From NCBI GenBank assembly GCA_035519535.1, contig DATIWF010000022.1, positions 1 to 64,000 on the forward strand: a stretch of DNA of 64,000 nt. Reading direction: 5' to 3'. Numbering within the stretch: position 1 is the first letter of the stretch; each line of letters begins with the position of its first letter. The notes beneath the pieces are model-generated. The model did no database searches, was not told where the DNA came from, and worked only from the letters and a program-made list of their open reading frames with translations. Below are positions 26,092-34,055 of this stretch, one piece after another. Source of the DNA: DATEGZ01 sp035519535. Lineage in GTDB: Bacteria > Acidobacteriota > Vicinamibacteria > Vicinamibacterales > SCN-69-37. The translations under genes were made by a program, and so were the position numbers.

Positions 26092-27389
26092 CAGACGTTG
26101 GCGGGCGGCGCGGCGGTCGTCGAAGGATACCAGATCCGGGCGCGCACCTCGCCGGCGAGATAGAGGGATCCGGCGACGACGATCGGATCGCCGAGGGTGA
26201 CGGCGTGGGCGAGGGCGTCGGCGGGCGAGGCGATCTCCACGATCGGCACGTCCGGAGCGACGCCGCGGGCGATCGCGGCGAGCTCGTGGGGCGCGGCGGC
26301 GCGCGATCCGGCCGCCGCGGTGAAGACGAAGTGCGACGCCGCGGGGGCGAACGCCTCGAGCATCGCGTCGATTTTCTTGTCGCGCATGACGCCCACCACA
26401 AGCGGCAGCCGCCGGCCGTACGTCTCGACGAGGTAGGACGCGAGGGCGCGCGCCCCGGCCGGGTTGTGCGCGCCGTCGACGATCACCGTGCGTCCCCGCC
26501 AGAATCCGTACTCGAGTCGGGCGGGCCAGTCGACTGCAGTGAGGCCCTCCACGATCGCGGCCGGCGGCGCCTCGAACGTGCCCCGCGCCGCCAGCTCCTC
26601 GAGCAGGCGCACGGCCGCGACCGCGTTGGCGATCTGATGGCGGCCCCGAAGCGCCAGCGTCACGGGCCCGTACCGATGGCGCGGCGTGGCCAGCGTCAGG
26701 CGCGCGCGGCCCTCGACCATCGTCCACGCCGTCTCGACGCCGTCTGGCGCAAACACCAGCGGTGCGCCGACGCGCTCGGCGGCCGTCGCCACCACGCGAC
26801 GCACGGCCGGCGGATTGTCCGCCAGCACGACGAGGGCCCCGGGCTTGATCACGCCGGCCTTCTCACCGGCGATTTCCTCGATCGTCGAGCCGAGGTACTG
26901 CTCGTGGTCGAGGTCGACGGCGGTAATGGCCACGCCCACGGGCTCGACGACGTTGGTCGCGTCGAGCCGCCCGCCGAGTCCGACCTCGAGGACGGCCACG
27001 TCCACGTGCTCGTCGCGGAACACCTCGAGCGCGAGGGCCGTCGTGGCCTCGAAGAAGGTCGGCGGGGAGGGCAGCGACGCGGCCGCCGCGCGGATCCGCC
27101 CCGCCACTTCCTCGAGTTGGTCGTCACTGATTGGACGGCCGCCGATGGCGAAGCGTTCATGGAGATCCACGAGATGCGGTGACGTGTAGCGCCCGGTGCG
27201 ATAGCCGGCGGCGCGGAGGCCGCGCTCGACCATCGCCGTCACCGATCCCTTCCCGTTGGTGCCGGCGATGACGATCGAGGGGAACGCGCGGTCGGGGTGC
27301 CCGAGGGCGGCGACGAGCGCGCGGATCTGTTCGAGGCCGAGCTTGACGCCGATGAGCTCGAGCGACTGCAGGTACGCGCCGTGCGACAT
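26091..27389 (-). CDS. folC: Bifunctional folylpolyglutamate/dihydrofolate synthase
   Basis: A 432-residue Mur-ligase-fold enzyme that adds glutamate to dihydropteroate and to folates. Seen: the P-loop AGTNGKGSV, RYTSPHLVDLHERF, VLEVGLGGRLDATN, DLDHEQYLG, GEKAGVIKPG and IVDGAHNPAGARAL. Length is normal. It lies 7 nt after accD and directly overlaps lptD, so it belongs to an accD-folC-lptD unit. The accD-folC pairing is common in bacteria; lptD behind them is less usual. Confidence 0.96.
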   Translation of the reverse strand: MSHGAYLQSLELIGVKLGLEQIRALVAALGHPDRAFPSIVIAGTNGKGSVTAMVERGLRAAGYRTGRYTSPHLVDLHERFAIGGRPISDDQLEEVAGRIRAAAASLPSPPTFFEATTALALEVFRDEHVDVAVLEVGLGGRLDATNVVEPVGVAITAVDLDHEQYLGSTIEEIAGEKAGVIKPGALVVLADNPPAVRRVVATAAERVGAPLVFAPDGVETAWTMVEGRARLTLATPRHRYGPVTLALRGRHQIANAVAAVRLLEELAARGTFEAPPAAIVEGLTAVDWPARLEYGFWRGRTVIVDGAHNPAGARALASYLVETYGRRLPLVVGVMRDKKIDAMLEAFAPAASHFVFTAAAGSRAAAPHELAAIARGVAPDVPIVEIASPADALAHAVTLGDPIVVAGSLYLAGEVRARIWYPSTTAAPPANV

Positions 27390-27396
27390 CAGGCGA

Positions 27397-28302
27397 TCAG
27401 GACTCGGCGGCTTCCGCGGGCTCGGTCTCGGGCGGGGCCTCGCGGACGGCTGCAGGTGCGGGGAGCCCGAGAAGGATCCGCAGCGTTCGCGCGAGCACGC
27501 CCTTCAGCTCCCGCCGATCGACGACCAGATCGAGGAAGCCCTTCTCGAGCAGGAACTCGCTCCGCTGAAATCCCTCGGGCAGCTTCTGGCGAATCGTCTG
27601 CTCGATGACGCGAGGGCCCGCGAAGCCGATGAGCGCCTTCGGCTCGGCGATGTTGAGATCGCCGAGCATCGCGAAGCTCGCCGTGACGCCGCCGGTCGTG
27701 GGATCGGCGAGCACCGCGACGTAGGGCAGGCCCGCGCGATCGAGGCGGCCCAGCGCCGCGCTGATCTTCACCATCTGCATCAGCGACAGGGCCCCCTCCA
27801 TCATGCGCGCTCCGCCGGAACACGAGACGATGATGAGCGGCGCCCGCATCTCGAGCGCGCGCTCGGCCGCGCGCGTGATCTTCTCGCCGACGACCGCACC
27901 CATGCTCCCGCCGATGAAGCCGTACTCCATCGCGGCAATGACCACGGGAATCGCGTCGAGCATGCCGGTGCCGACGAGGACCGCGTCCTTCGCTCCGGAT
28001 TTCATCGCGGCTGCCAGTCGATCGCGATACGGCTTGGTGTCGGTGAAGTGAAGCGGGTCCGTGGACCGGAGGCCCGCGTCATGCTCGGTGTACTGGCCGG
28101 CGTCGAACAACATCTTCAGCCGGTCGGTGGCCGTCATCCGGAAATGGTGGGCGCACTTCGGGCACACCTGGAGGCTGGCGGCCAGGTCCTTGTTGTAAAT
28201 GGCTTTCCCGCACGACGGGCACTTGACCCACAGGCCCTCCGGCACGCGGCTGGCCTTGTCCGGTGCGGCGATGGGCTTGCGGGTCTTCTTGAACCACGCC
28301 AC
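27397..28302 (-). CDS. accD: Acetyl-CoA carboxylase carboxyltransferase subunit beta
   Basis: A 301-residue subunit of the carboxyltransferase that moves the carboxyl group from biotin to acetyl-CoA in fatty-acid synthesis. The N-terminal zinc ribbon is C28-x2-C31 ... C47-x2-C50 (CPSC, CPKC). The crotonase-fold core has GSMGAVVGEKI, SCSGGARMMEG, ADPTTGGVTASFA and GPRVIEQTI. The acidic Pro/Glu-rich tail (from about 280) is variable in the family. The partner accA is not in the window. Confidence 0.97.
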   Translation of the reverse strand: MAWFKKTRKPIAAPDKASRVPEGLWVKCPSCGKAIYNKDLAASLQVCPKCAHHFRMTATDRLKMLFDAGQYTEHDAGLRSTDPLHFTDTKPYRDRLAAAMKSGAKDAVLVGTGMLDAIPVVIAAMEYGFIGGSMGAVVGEKITRAAERALEMRAPLIIVSCSGGARMMEGALSLMQMVKISAALGRLDRAGLPYVAVLADPTTGGVTASFAMLGDLNIAEPKALIGFAGPRVIEQTIRQKLPEGFQRSEFLLEKGFLDLVVDRRELKGVLARTLRILLGLPAPAAVREAPPETEPAEAAES

Positions 28303-28319
28303 GACAGGACTTTAACACT

Positions 28320-28392
28320 GAAAGTCGGGAAGGCAGGAAGTCAGCAGGTCAGCAAACGGGACAGTCACGTCCCAACTTCCTGACGGTCTCCA
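28320..28392. repeat. Word repeat with aggaagt/acttcct arms between accD and the kinase gene
   Basis: The gap contains aaagtcgggaaggcaggaagtcag, caggtcagc and later cccaacttcctgac and ctcacttcctt. The two halves are partly complementary and could form an imperfect stem. No U tract is evident. Confidence 0.45.
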
Positions 28393-28393
28393 C

Positions 28394-29032
28394 TCACTTC
28401 CTTGGCACGTAGTATTGCGTCCCCTTGCCCATGGCCTTGATCTGGCGCAACAAGTCGTCGAGCGCCTCGTCGCCCCAGGAGAGGTCGAAATGCGACGTCT
28501 CGACGACCAGGAGCGGCGTGGCCGTGTAGTGGAAGAAGAAATGGTTGTAGGCCTCGTTGAGCTCCGCCAGGTACTCGTCGGCGGGCGCCGCCGATTCCGC
28601 GCCGGCGCGGCGGGCGCGCTCGCGGACGCGCTTCTTCAGCTGGTCCGTCGGCGTCTGCAGATAGATGACGAGATCGGGAGACGGCACGTCGCGCGACACC
28701 AGGTCGAACAACCGCTGGTAGATGAAGAGCTCGTTGTCGTCGAGGTTGAGGAACGCGTAGATCCGATCGCGCTCAAACAGGTAATCGCAGATCGTCGTCT
28801 GATTGAACAGGTCCCCCTGGCGGAGTCTGAGCTGCTGCTGATGCCGCGCGAGGGTGAAGAAGAGCTGGGCCTGAAACGCGGCACCGGTGCGGCCCGCGTA
28901 GAACTCGCCAAGGAACGGATTCTCGCGTTCATCGAGGACGACGACGGCTTCGAGACGCGCCGCAAGACGCTCGGCCAGCGCGGACTTGCCGAGACCGATC
29001 GGACCCTCGATCGCCAGGTAGCGAAAGCCCAA
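28394..29032 (-). CDS. Deoxynucleoside kinase
   Basis: A 212-residue P-loop kinase of the deoxyadenosine/deoxyguanosine kinase family that phosphorylates salvaged deoxynucleosides. Seen: P-loop GPIGLGKS (10-17), DERENPFLGEFY, TICDYLFERDRI (the conserved D-E-R type segment), PDLVIYLQTP and a lid with KKRVRERARR. Substrate base preference cannot be read. The start is a TTG at 29032, directly before the conserved FRYLAIEGPIG; a TATACT box lies 10 nt upstream. It is divergent from menC. Confidence 0.9.
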   Translation of the reverse strand: MGFRYLAIEGPIGLGKSALAERLAARLEAVVVLDERENPFLGEFYAGRTGAAFQAQLFFTLARHQQQLRLRQGDLFNQTTICDYLFERDRIYAFLNLDDNELFIYQRLFDLVSRDVPSPDLVIYLQTPTDQLKKRVRERARRAGAESAAPADEYLAELNEAYNHFFFHYTATPLLVVETSHFDLSWGDEALDDLLRQIKAMGKGTQYYVPRK

Positions 29033-29057
29033 CGTGGGCCGAAGTATAGGCCGGATA

Positions 29058-29166
29058 GATGCTGGGTGCTACGTGCTGGGTGCTCGTGCTGGGTGCTGGG
29101 TGCGCGTGCGAAGTGCGCGCGCGAAGTGCGAAGTGCGGCGTGCGATACGGCGTGCGATACGATGAG
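29058..29166. repeat. Low-complexity word repeat (gtgctgggtgc, gtgcgaagtgcg, gcgtgcgatac)
   Basis: Three successive word types are each repeated two to four times between the divergent kinase and menC genes. The menC -10 candidate (TACGAT, 29158-29163) lies at its end, 8 nt before the ATG. Confidence 0.7.
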
Positions 29167-29171
29167 CTGAT

Positions 29172-30281
29172 ATGCGCATCGCCGAGGTCCGGCTGTTCGA
29201 TGTGCGGCTGCCGCTCGTCCGGCCCTTCGAGACGAGCTTCGGCCGCATCGACGCCCGCGAGTTCGTGCTGGTCGCCGTCGACGCCGATGGCGCGACCGGT
29301 TGGGGCGAGTGCGTCGCCGAAGTCGATCCGTATTACAGCGATGAAACAACCACGACGGCCTGGTACGTGCTGTCGCGGCAACTCATTCCGGCCGTCCTCG
29401 GCCGGTCGTTGGGCCACGCCCGCGACGCGTCGGCGGCGTGGACCCGCGTGCGCGGTCACCGCATGGCGAAAGCCGCCCTCGAAATGGCCCTGTGGGATCT
29501 CCAGGCCCGGCTGGACGGCCGCCCGTTGTGCGAGCTGCTCGGCGCGCCTGCGCGTCCCGTGGCCGCCGGCGTGTCCATCGGCATCCAGGCCTCGCCCGAG
29601 GCGCTGGTCGATCGCGTCGCCGCCGAGCTCGCCGACGGGTACCGCCGCATCAAGATCAAGATCAAACCGGGCTGGGACCGGCAACCCGTCGAGGCGATTC
29701 GGGCGAGATTCGGCGGCGTGCCGCTGATGGTGGACGCCAACGCTGCGTATACGATAGAAGACGCTCCCACGCTCGCCGCGCTCGACGCGTTCGACCTCAT
29801 GATGATCGAGCAGCCCCTCGACGACGGAGATCTCGTGGACCACGCGCGTCTGCAGGCGTCCATCCTGACGCCGATCTGCCTGGACGAATCGATCACGGGC
29901 CCGAAGGCTGCCCTCGATGCCCTCGCGCTCGGGGCGTGCCGCATCATCAACATCAAGCCGGGCCGCATGGGCGGGTTTGGACCATCGCTGGCGGTCCATG
30001 CGATCGCCGTCGCACGCGGCATCCCGCTGTGGCACGGCGGCATGCTCGAAAGCGGGATTGGCCGTGCGCATAACCTCCACTTGTCGACCCTGCCGGGATT
30101 CACCCTGCCGGGTGACGTCGCCGCCAGCCGCCGGTATTTCGTGCCCGACCTCATCGACCCGCCGATCGAAGTGCGACCCGACGGCTGCATCGACGTCCCG
30201 GCCGGCGCCGGCATCGGCGTCGTGCCGGTCGCCTCTCGACTGCAGGCTGCGACCCGGCGGACCGAAAGGTTCCGAGCGTGA
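29172..30281 (+). CDS. menC: o-Succinylbenzoate synthase (enolase superfamily; possibly N-acylamino-acid racemase activity)
   Basis: A 369-residue enolase-superfamily enzyme. The catalytic lysine motif KIKIK is at 161-165 and the opposite lysine is K262 in NIKPGRMGG. Metal ligands are D188 (VDANAAY), E213 (MIEQPL) and D238 (CLDES). The pattern fits the MenC/NSAR family: dehydration of SHCHC to o-succinylbenzoate in menaquinone synthesis, with N-acylamino-acid racemization as an alternative in some members. No other men gene is in the window, so the racemase option remains open. Its TGA overlaps the GTG of the next gene by 4 nt. Confidence 0.88.
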   Translation: MRIAEVRLFDVRLPLVRPFETSFGRIDAREFVLVAVDADGATGWGECVAEVDPYYSDETTTTAWYVLSRQLIPAVLGRSLGHARDASAAWTRVRGHRMAKAALEMALWDLQARLDGRPLCELLGAPARPVAAGVSIGIQASPEALVDRVAAELADGYRRIKIKIKPGWDRQPVEAIRARFGGVPLMVDANAAYTIEDAPTLAALDAFDLMMIEQPLDDGDLVDHARLQASILTPICLDESITGPKAALDALALGACRIINIKPGRMGGFGPSLAVHAIAVARGIPLWHGGMLESGIGRAHNLHLSTLPGFTLPGDVAASRRYFVPDLIDPPIEVRPDGCIDVPAGAGIGVVPVASRLQAATRRTERFRA

Positions 30282-32419
30282 GCCGAGACGTGCGGTCGAT
30301 CGGTGTGCTGGCGTGTGTGCTCGTGCTGAGCGCAATGGCCGGGGCCTGTCAGAAACCCCAGCCGGTCGTGCAGCTGCCCCCGCCCGCGCCCCCTCGACCG
30401 GTCATTCCGATCGACAAGAAAGTCGCGTGGATCCTCCGTCTCGAAACGCAGCGGGTGATCGCGGACGAAGCGTCGCGGTCCGAGCCCCCGTCCTCCGTCG
30501 GGCCGCGCGTCCTGATTCCCGCGATCACTCCTGATCTGCTCGCGCTGTCGCTCGATCCGGACAACGGCATCCGCCGCCGGGCCCTGTTGGCGCTGGGACG
30601 AGTGGGGCTGCCCGAGGGCGTGCCCACGCTCATCGGCGCGCTGGCTGACAGCGAGGAAGGCGTGCGTGCCACGGCGGCTTTCGGCCTGGGTCTCGCGGCG
30701 AGCCGCGACGGCGTCGATCCGCTGGTGGCGCTCCTCAAGGATCCGTCGCCGGTCGTTCGGGGCCGTGCGGCCGAGGCGCTCGGGCTCATCGGCGAGCCGC
30801 GCGCGGCCGCCCCGATTGCCGAGGCCGCGGCTGGCTGCCACGACGTGCTGTCCGGACTGCAGCCCGACGATGAGGAGTATCCCAAGGCGCCGGAAATCGA
30901 GGCGTGCCGGCTGTCGCTCTTCGCCCTGGTGCGACTGCGGCAGTACGACGCGCTTGCGCGGGTGGCGCTCGACGCCCAGGGCCAGCCGGTGTCGCGCTGG
31001 TGGCCCGTCGCCTACGCGCTGCAACGCATCGCCGACAAGCGCGCCGTGCCGGCGCTCCTGAGCCTGGTCGCGAGCGACGGCGTCGTCACGCCGGCGTTTG
31101 CGCTGCGTGGCCTCGCCGCGGCCGGCGACACGCGCGTCGTGCCAACGGCGCTGGCCATCACCGCGCGCGAGACCGCCGACGTGCGCCTGCGCGTGGCGGC
31201 CGTGCGCGCGCTCGGCCAGATCGGCGGACAGGCCGCGGTCGCGCCGCTCCTGCAGCTCCTGGCCCAGGCCTCCACGCCGCGCAATCTGGCGCTCGAGGCC
31301 GTCACCGCGCTCGGATCGATCGGCAGCCGGGACGCATTCGATCCGCTGCTCGACCTGCTGACCGATCCCTGGCCGGCGATGCGTTCGGCGGCATTCGCGG
31401 CCGCCGCCAGGTGCAATCCCGACGGGTTCCTGTTGATCATCTCGAGCTTCGATCGCGACCGCGACTGGTCGGTGCGCGCCGCGCTCTCGGGCATCCTCGC
31501 GACGCTTCCGGCCGACCGCGTGCGCACCGCGATCGAGGATCTGACGGTCGACGCCGATGCGCGCGTGCGCGGGCCCGCGCTCGAGGCGCTCGTCCACATC
31601 GGCGCGCCAGATCTCACCAAGCGCCTCTTCGACGCGCTCGAGGCCCCCGATTTCGTCGTGCGCGCGACGGCCGCGAGGCTCGTGGGTGAGACGATGGCGA
31701 CCGGCGGCGCCGAGCGGCTGAGGGCGGCCTACGCGCGCGCGGCGACCGACGCCTCGTCGGCGGCCCGGGAGGCCGCGCTCGTGGCGATCGCGAAGTTCGG
31801 GCGGACCGAGGCCCGCGCGACCCTGCGCGAGGCGTTGAACGACAGCGACTGGCCCATTCGGCTGCGGGCCGCGCAGCTCCTCAAGGGGCTCGGCGAGGCC
31901 GACGCCGCGCCGGCGCGCCCGGCGCCACTCCGCGATCCCGAGGAGTTCTTCGAGTCGGCGGCGCTCCTCCATCCGACGTTCTCGCCGCATGCGTTCATCG
32001 AGACCCGCCACGGCACGATCGAAGTCGAACTGAACGTCGTCGAGGCCCCGTTCGCGACGAGGAATTTCGTCGATCTGGCCCGTGCGGGCTTCTTCAACGG
32101 CGTGCTGGCTCATCGCGTCGTGCCGAACTTCGTCGTACAGGCGGGCGACCCGCGGGGCGACGGCGAGGGGGGCCCCGGCTATACGATCCGCGACGAATTC
32201 AGCACGCTGCCGTTCCTCACCGGGACCCTCGGCATGGCGCTGTCGGGCCCCGACACGGGCGGCAGTCAGTTCTTCATCACGGCGTCGCCGCAGCCGCATC
32301 TGGATGGCAAATACACGGTGTTCGGTCGCGTGGTGCGCGGGCAGGAGCTGGTGGACCAGATCTCGCAGTGGGACGCGATCGAACGCGTGCGGATCTGGGA
32401 CGGTGTGACGCTGAAATAA
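30278..32419 (+). CDS. Putative lipoprotein with HEAT repeats fused to a cyclophilin-type peptidyl-prolyl isomerase
   Basis: A 713-residue protein with an N-terminal hydrophobic segment ending in a lipobox-like MAGAC (cysteine near 24), about ten HEAT/PBS-lyase-type helical repeats from about 85 to 550 (LLALGRVGLPEGVPTLIGAL and many similar), then a cyclophilin domain at about 565-713 with HRVVPNFVVQAGDP, GTLGMAL, GGSQFFI and YTVFGRV. The PPIase probably assists folding in the periplasm while the HEAT solenoid holds clients or partners. The GTG start overlaps the menC stop. This domain order is uncommon outside Acidobacteria-like genomes, as far as I know. Confidence 0.88.
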   Translation: MSRDVRSIGVLACVLVLSAMAGACQKPQPVVQLPPPAPPRPVIPIDKKVAWILRLETQRVIADEASRSEPPSSVGPRVLIPAITPDLLALSLDPDNGIRRRALLALGRVGLPEGVPTLIGALADSEEGVRATAAFGLGLAASRDGVDPLVALLKDPSPVVRGRAAEALGLIGEPRAAAPIAEAAAGCHDVLSGLQPDDEEYPKAPEIEACRLSLFALVRLRQYDALARVALDAQGQPVSRWWPVAYALQRIADKRAVPALLSLVASDGVVTPAFALRGLAAAGDTRVVPTALAITARETADVRLRVAAVRALGQIGGQAAVAPLLQLLAQASTPRNLALEAVTALGSIGSRDAFDPLLDLLTDPWPAMRSAAFAAAARCNPDGFLLIISSFDRDRDWSVRAALSGILATLPADRVRTAIEDLTVDADARVRGPALEALVHIGAPDLTKRLFDALEAPDFVVRATAARLVGETMATGGAERLRAAYARAATDASSAAREAALVAIAKFGRTEARATLREALNDSDWPIRLRAAQLLKGLGEADAAPARPAPLRDPEEFFESAALLHPTFSPHAFIETRHGTIEVELNVVEAPFATRNFVDLARAGFFNGVLAHRVVPNFVVQAGDPRGDGEGGPGYTIRDEFSTLPFLTGTLGMALSGPDTGGSQFFITASPQPHLDGKYTVFGRVVRGQELVDQISQWDAIERVRIWDGVTLK

Positions 32420-32421
32420 AA

Positions 32422-32447
32422 AAAGGGGGTGATCGTCGCCCCCTTTC
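32422..32447 (-). terminator. Rho-independent terminator (minus strand), possibly bidirectional
   Basis: On the minus strand an aaaggggg ... cccccttt stem is followed by a run of seven to eight T. It would end transcripts of the micro-ORF. On the plus strand the stem also follows the HEAT-cyclophilin stop by a few bases. Confidence 0.8.
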
Positions 32448-32469
32448 TCTCGTTACGAATCGGGCTGGC

Positions 32470-32520
32470 TTACCGCTTCTTGCCGCCCTTTTTCTTTCCG
32501 CCCGCCATCTTCTTCGCCAT
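32470..32520 (-). CDS. 16-residue lysine-rich micro-ORF
   Basis: The frame encodes MAKKMAGGKKKGGKKR: ten of sixteen residues are Lys, Arg or Gly-flanked Lys, with no acidic residue. A strong Shine-Dalgarno sequence (GAAGGGAGGG at 32540-32531) precedes the ATG by about 10 nt, and a textbook terminator follows at 32447-32422. Such a basic peptide would bind nucleic acid or anionic membranes; this is an inference from charge only. It resembles short Lys-rich tails of histone H1-like bacterial proteins. It could also be a leader peptide, but no gene follows it on this strand before the terminator. Confidence 0.5.
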   Translation of the reverse strand: MAKKMAGGKKKGGKKR

Positions 32521-32656
32521 TGTTGTCTGTCCCTCCCTTCACTGTGGGTTGTGCGCCGGCTCTCATCTGCGACGCGGCGTCGCTGCCGTCCGGCATGCCC
32601 GACCCGCGCGCAGCGCCGTCGCCCTGGCTGCAGACGCTTCACGCATCTGCGACGAC

Positions 32657-32783
32657 AAAAGAAAAAGGGTGCGCACCCGGCGGGTCGCACCCTTGTGAAC
32701 TCATCGTCAGCCGCGCGCTCTCCGACACCGGGAGAGTGTCAATGGCTTCGCGCTACTGCCGTCGTGATCGTTCATCACGCAAG
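32657..32783 (-). ncRNA. Candidate small RNA downstream of ddl
   Basis: A region of about 127 nt runs from a consensus-like promoter (32817-32790) to an intrinsic terminator (stem arms 32694-32686 and 32673-32665, then TTTTTCTTTT). It encodes no plausible protein. Between them are further dyads: cgtgat-gaacg-atcacg near 32780-32762 and ctctcc ... ggagag inside a gcgcg/cgcgc pair. It does not match 6S, SRP, tmRNA or RNase P by eye. It may be an independent sRNA, or a leader/attenuator for the micro-ORF downstream. Confidence 0.45.
32665..32694 (-). terminator. Rho-independent terminator after the candidate small RNA and ddl
   Basis: aagggtgcg (32665-32673) pairs with cgcaccctt (32686-32694) around a 12-nt loop. 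On the minus strand it is followed by TTTTTCTTTT. It would terminate both read-through from ddl and the candidate small RNA. Confidence 0.75.
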
Positions 32784-32789
32784 ACGTAG

Positions 32790-32817
32790 ATTATGGATGA
32801 GCACAAAACACTGTCAA
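32790..32817 (-). promoter_or_regulatory. Sigma70-type promoter immediately downstream of ddl
   Basis: TTGACA at 32817-32812 and CATAAT at 32795-32790 with a 16-nt spacer (17 or 18 nt if the -10 is read as ATAATC or TAATCT). It begins 15 nt after the ddl stop and points into a non-coding region. Confidence 0.6.
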
Positions 32818-32831
32818 GCGGAAAGTGAGTG

Positions 32832-34040
32832 TCAGAACGCGGTCGTCTTCGACTCCTGCTTGTCCGCGTGGCGCTCGACGGCGAGCGCGATCAACCGATC
32901 GACGAGCGCCGGGTAGCTGATCCCGGAGGCCTCCCACATCCTGGAGAACATGCTGATCGTCGTGAAGCCGGGAATGGTGTTGATCTCGTTGATGAACAGC
33001 TCGCCCGACGATCGACTGAGGAGGAAGTCGACGCGCGCGAAGCCGGCGCCGTCGATGGCCTCGAAGGCGCTGATGGCCTGGCGCCGCACCTCGCGCGTCA
33101 TGGTGTCGTCGAGCTTCGCGGGGATCTCGTGGCGGGACCGCGCGTCGAGATACTTGGCCTCGTAGTCGTAAAATTCGCGTGACGGGACAATCTCACCGGG
33201 CACGGACGCTTCCGCGGCGTCGTTGCCGAGCACCGCGCACTCGATCTCCCGCGCGTCGGGGACGGCGGCCTCGACGACGAGCTTCCGGTCGAACCCCGCC
33301 GCCAGGTCCATCGCCGCATCGAGCTCGTGGGCCCCGTGAACCTTGGAGATCCCCACGCTCGAGCCGAGGTTGGCGGGCTTCACGAACAGCGGAAAACCCA
33401 GCTGTTTTTCAATCCTGGCGGCCACGGCGGCCCGCCCCGCCCGCCATTCCCGGCGAAACACCGTCAGCCACCGGCTCACCCGCAGGTCGCGCGCCTCGAA
33501 GAGCACTTTCATCACGGCCTTGTCCATGCCGACGGCCGACGAGAGCACGCCGCAGCCGACGTAGGCAACGTTGGCGAGTTCGAGCAGGCCTTGGATCGTG
33601 CCGTCCTCGCCGTACGGACCGTGGAGCACCGGGAAGATGACGTCGAGCGACAGGCCGGTGACGGCCGCCGCAGCCTCGGCCTCGTCGGCGCGCGCCGACC
33701 GGCGATCGACGAGCACGAGCGTTTCCTCGCCGGGCCGTGGAGGCAGGAAGACCTCACGGCCGCCGCGCACGCGCCCGGCGTCGCTGCGCGCCTGGTCGAT
33801 CACTTCCGCCGCCGACGCCGCCGAGGGCGGGCGATCGGAGAGCCGCCAGCGTCCGTCCTTGTCGATGCGAATGGCCACGGGCTCGTAGCGCTTGCGGTCG
33901 AGGTTCGCAAAGACGGCCGCGGCCGAGGCGAGTGACACTTCGTGCTCGCCGGACCGGCCGCCGTACAGAACGCCAACGCGCAGTCGTTTCAACGCAGGGT
34001 CACCGCGGTCGGCGCCAGTCGGCGTCGACGGGGCAGTCAT
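32832..34040 (-). CDS. ddl: D-alanine--D-alanine ligase
   Basis: An ATP-grasp enzyme that makes D-Ala-D-Ala for peptidoglycan. Seen: VGVLYGGRSGEHEVSL at the N-terminus, VIFPVLHGPYGEDGTIQGLLE, FVKPANLGSSVGISK, the omega-loop region REFYDYEAKY, and the metal-binding ELFINEINTIPGFT. The 402-residue form starts at ATG 34040, but a TATAAT box (34044-34039) overlaps that codon. The TTG at 33992, after a GGTGA, gives MKRLRVGVLYGG and fits the family better. The insertion around residues 75-110 suits the VanA/DdlA-like longer ligases. Confidence 0.96.
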   Translation of the reverse strand: MTAPSTPTGADRGDPALKRLRVGVLYGGRSGEHEVSLASAAAVFANLDRKRYEPVAIRIDKDGRWRLSDRPPSAASAAEVIDQARSDAGRVRGGREVFLPPRPGEETLVLVDRRSARADEAEAAAAVTGLSLDVIFPVLHGPYGEDGTIQGLLELANVAYVGCGVLSSAVGMDKAVMKVLFEARDLRVSRWLTVFRREWRAGRAAVAARIEKQLGFPLFVKPANLGSSVGISKVHGAHELDAAMDLAAGFDRKLVVEAAVPDAREIECAVLGNDAAEASVPGEIVPSREFYDYEAKYLDARSRHEIPAKLDDTMTREVRRQAISAFEAIDGAGFARVDFLLSRSSGELFINEINTIPGFTTISMFSRMWEASGISYPALVDRLIALAVERHADKQESKTTAF

Positions 34041-34046
34041 TATAGG
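34038..34046. promoter_or_regulatory. Shared -10 region between ddl and tgt
   Basis: cattatagg reads TATAAT on the minus strand (34044-34039) and TATAGG on the plus strand (34041-34046). The plus-strand box is 9 nt before the tgt GTG. This suggests one symmetric element driving both genes. Confidence 0.45.
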
Positions 34047-34055
34047 CTAAGCCCC

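Noticed and set aside
32368..32916. Plus-strand ORFs across the ddl downstream gap
   Set aside because: No ribosome binding site or homology, and they run through two terminators and the micro-ORF.
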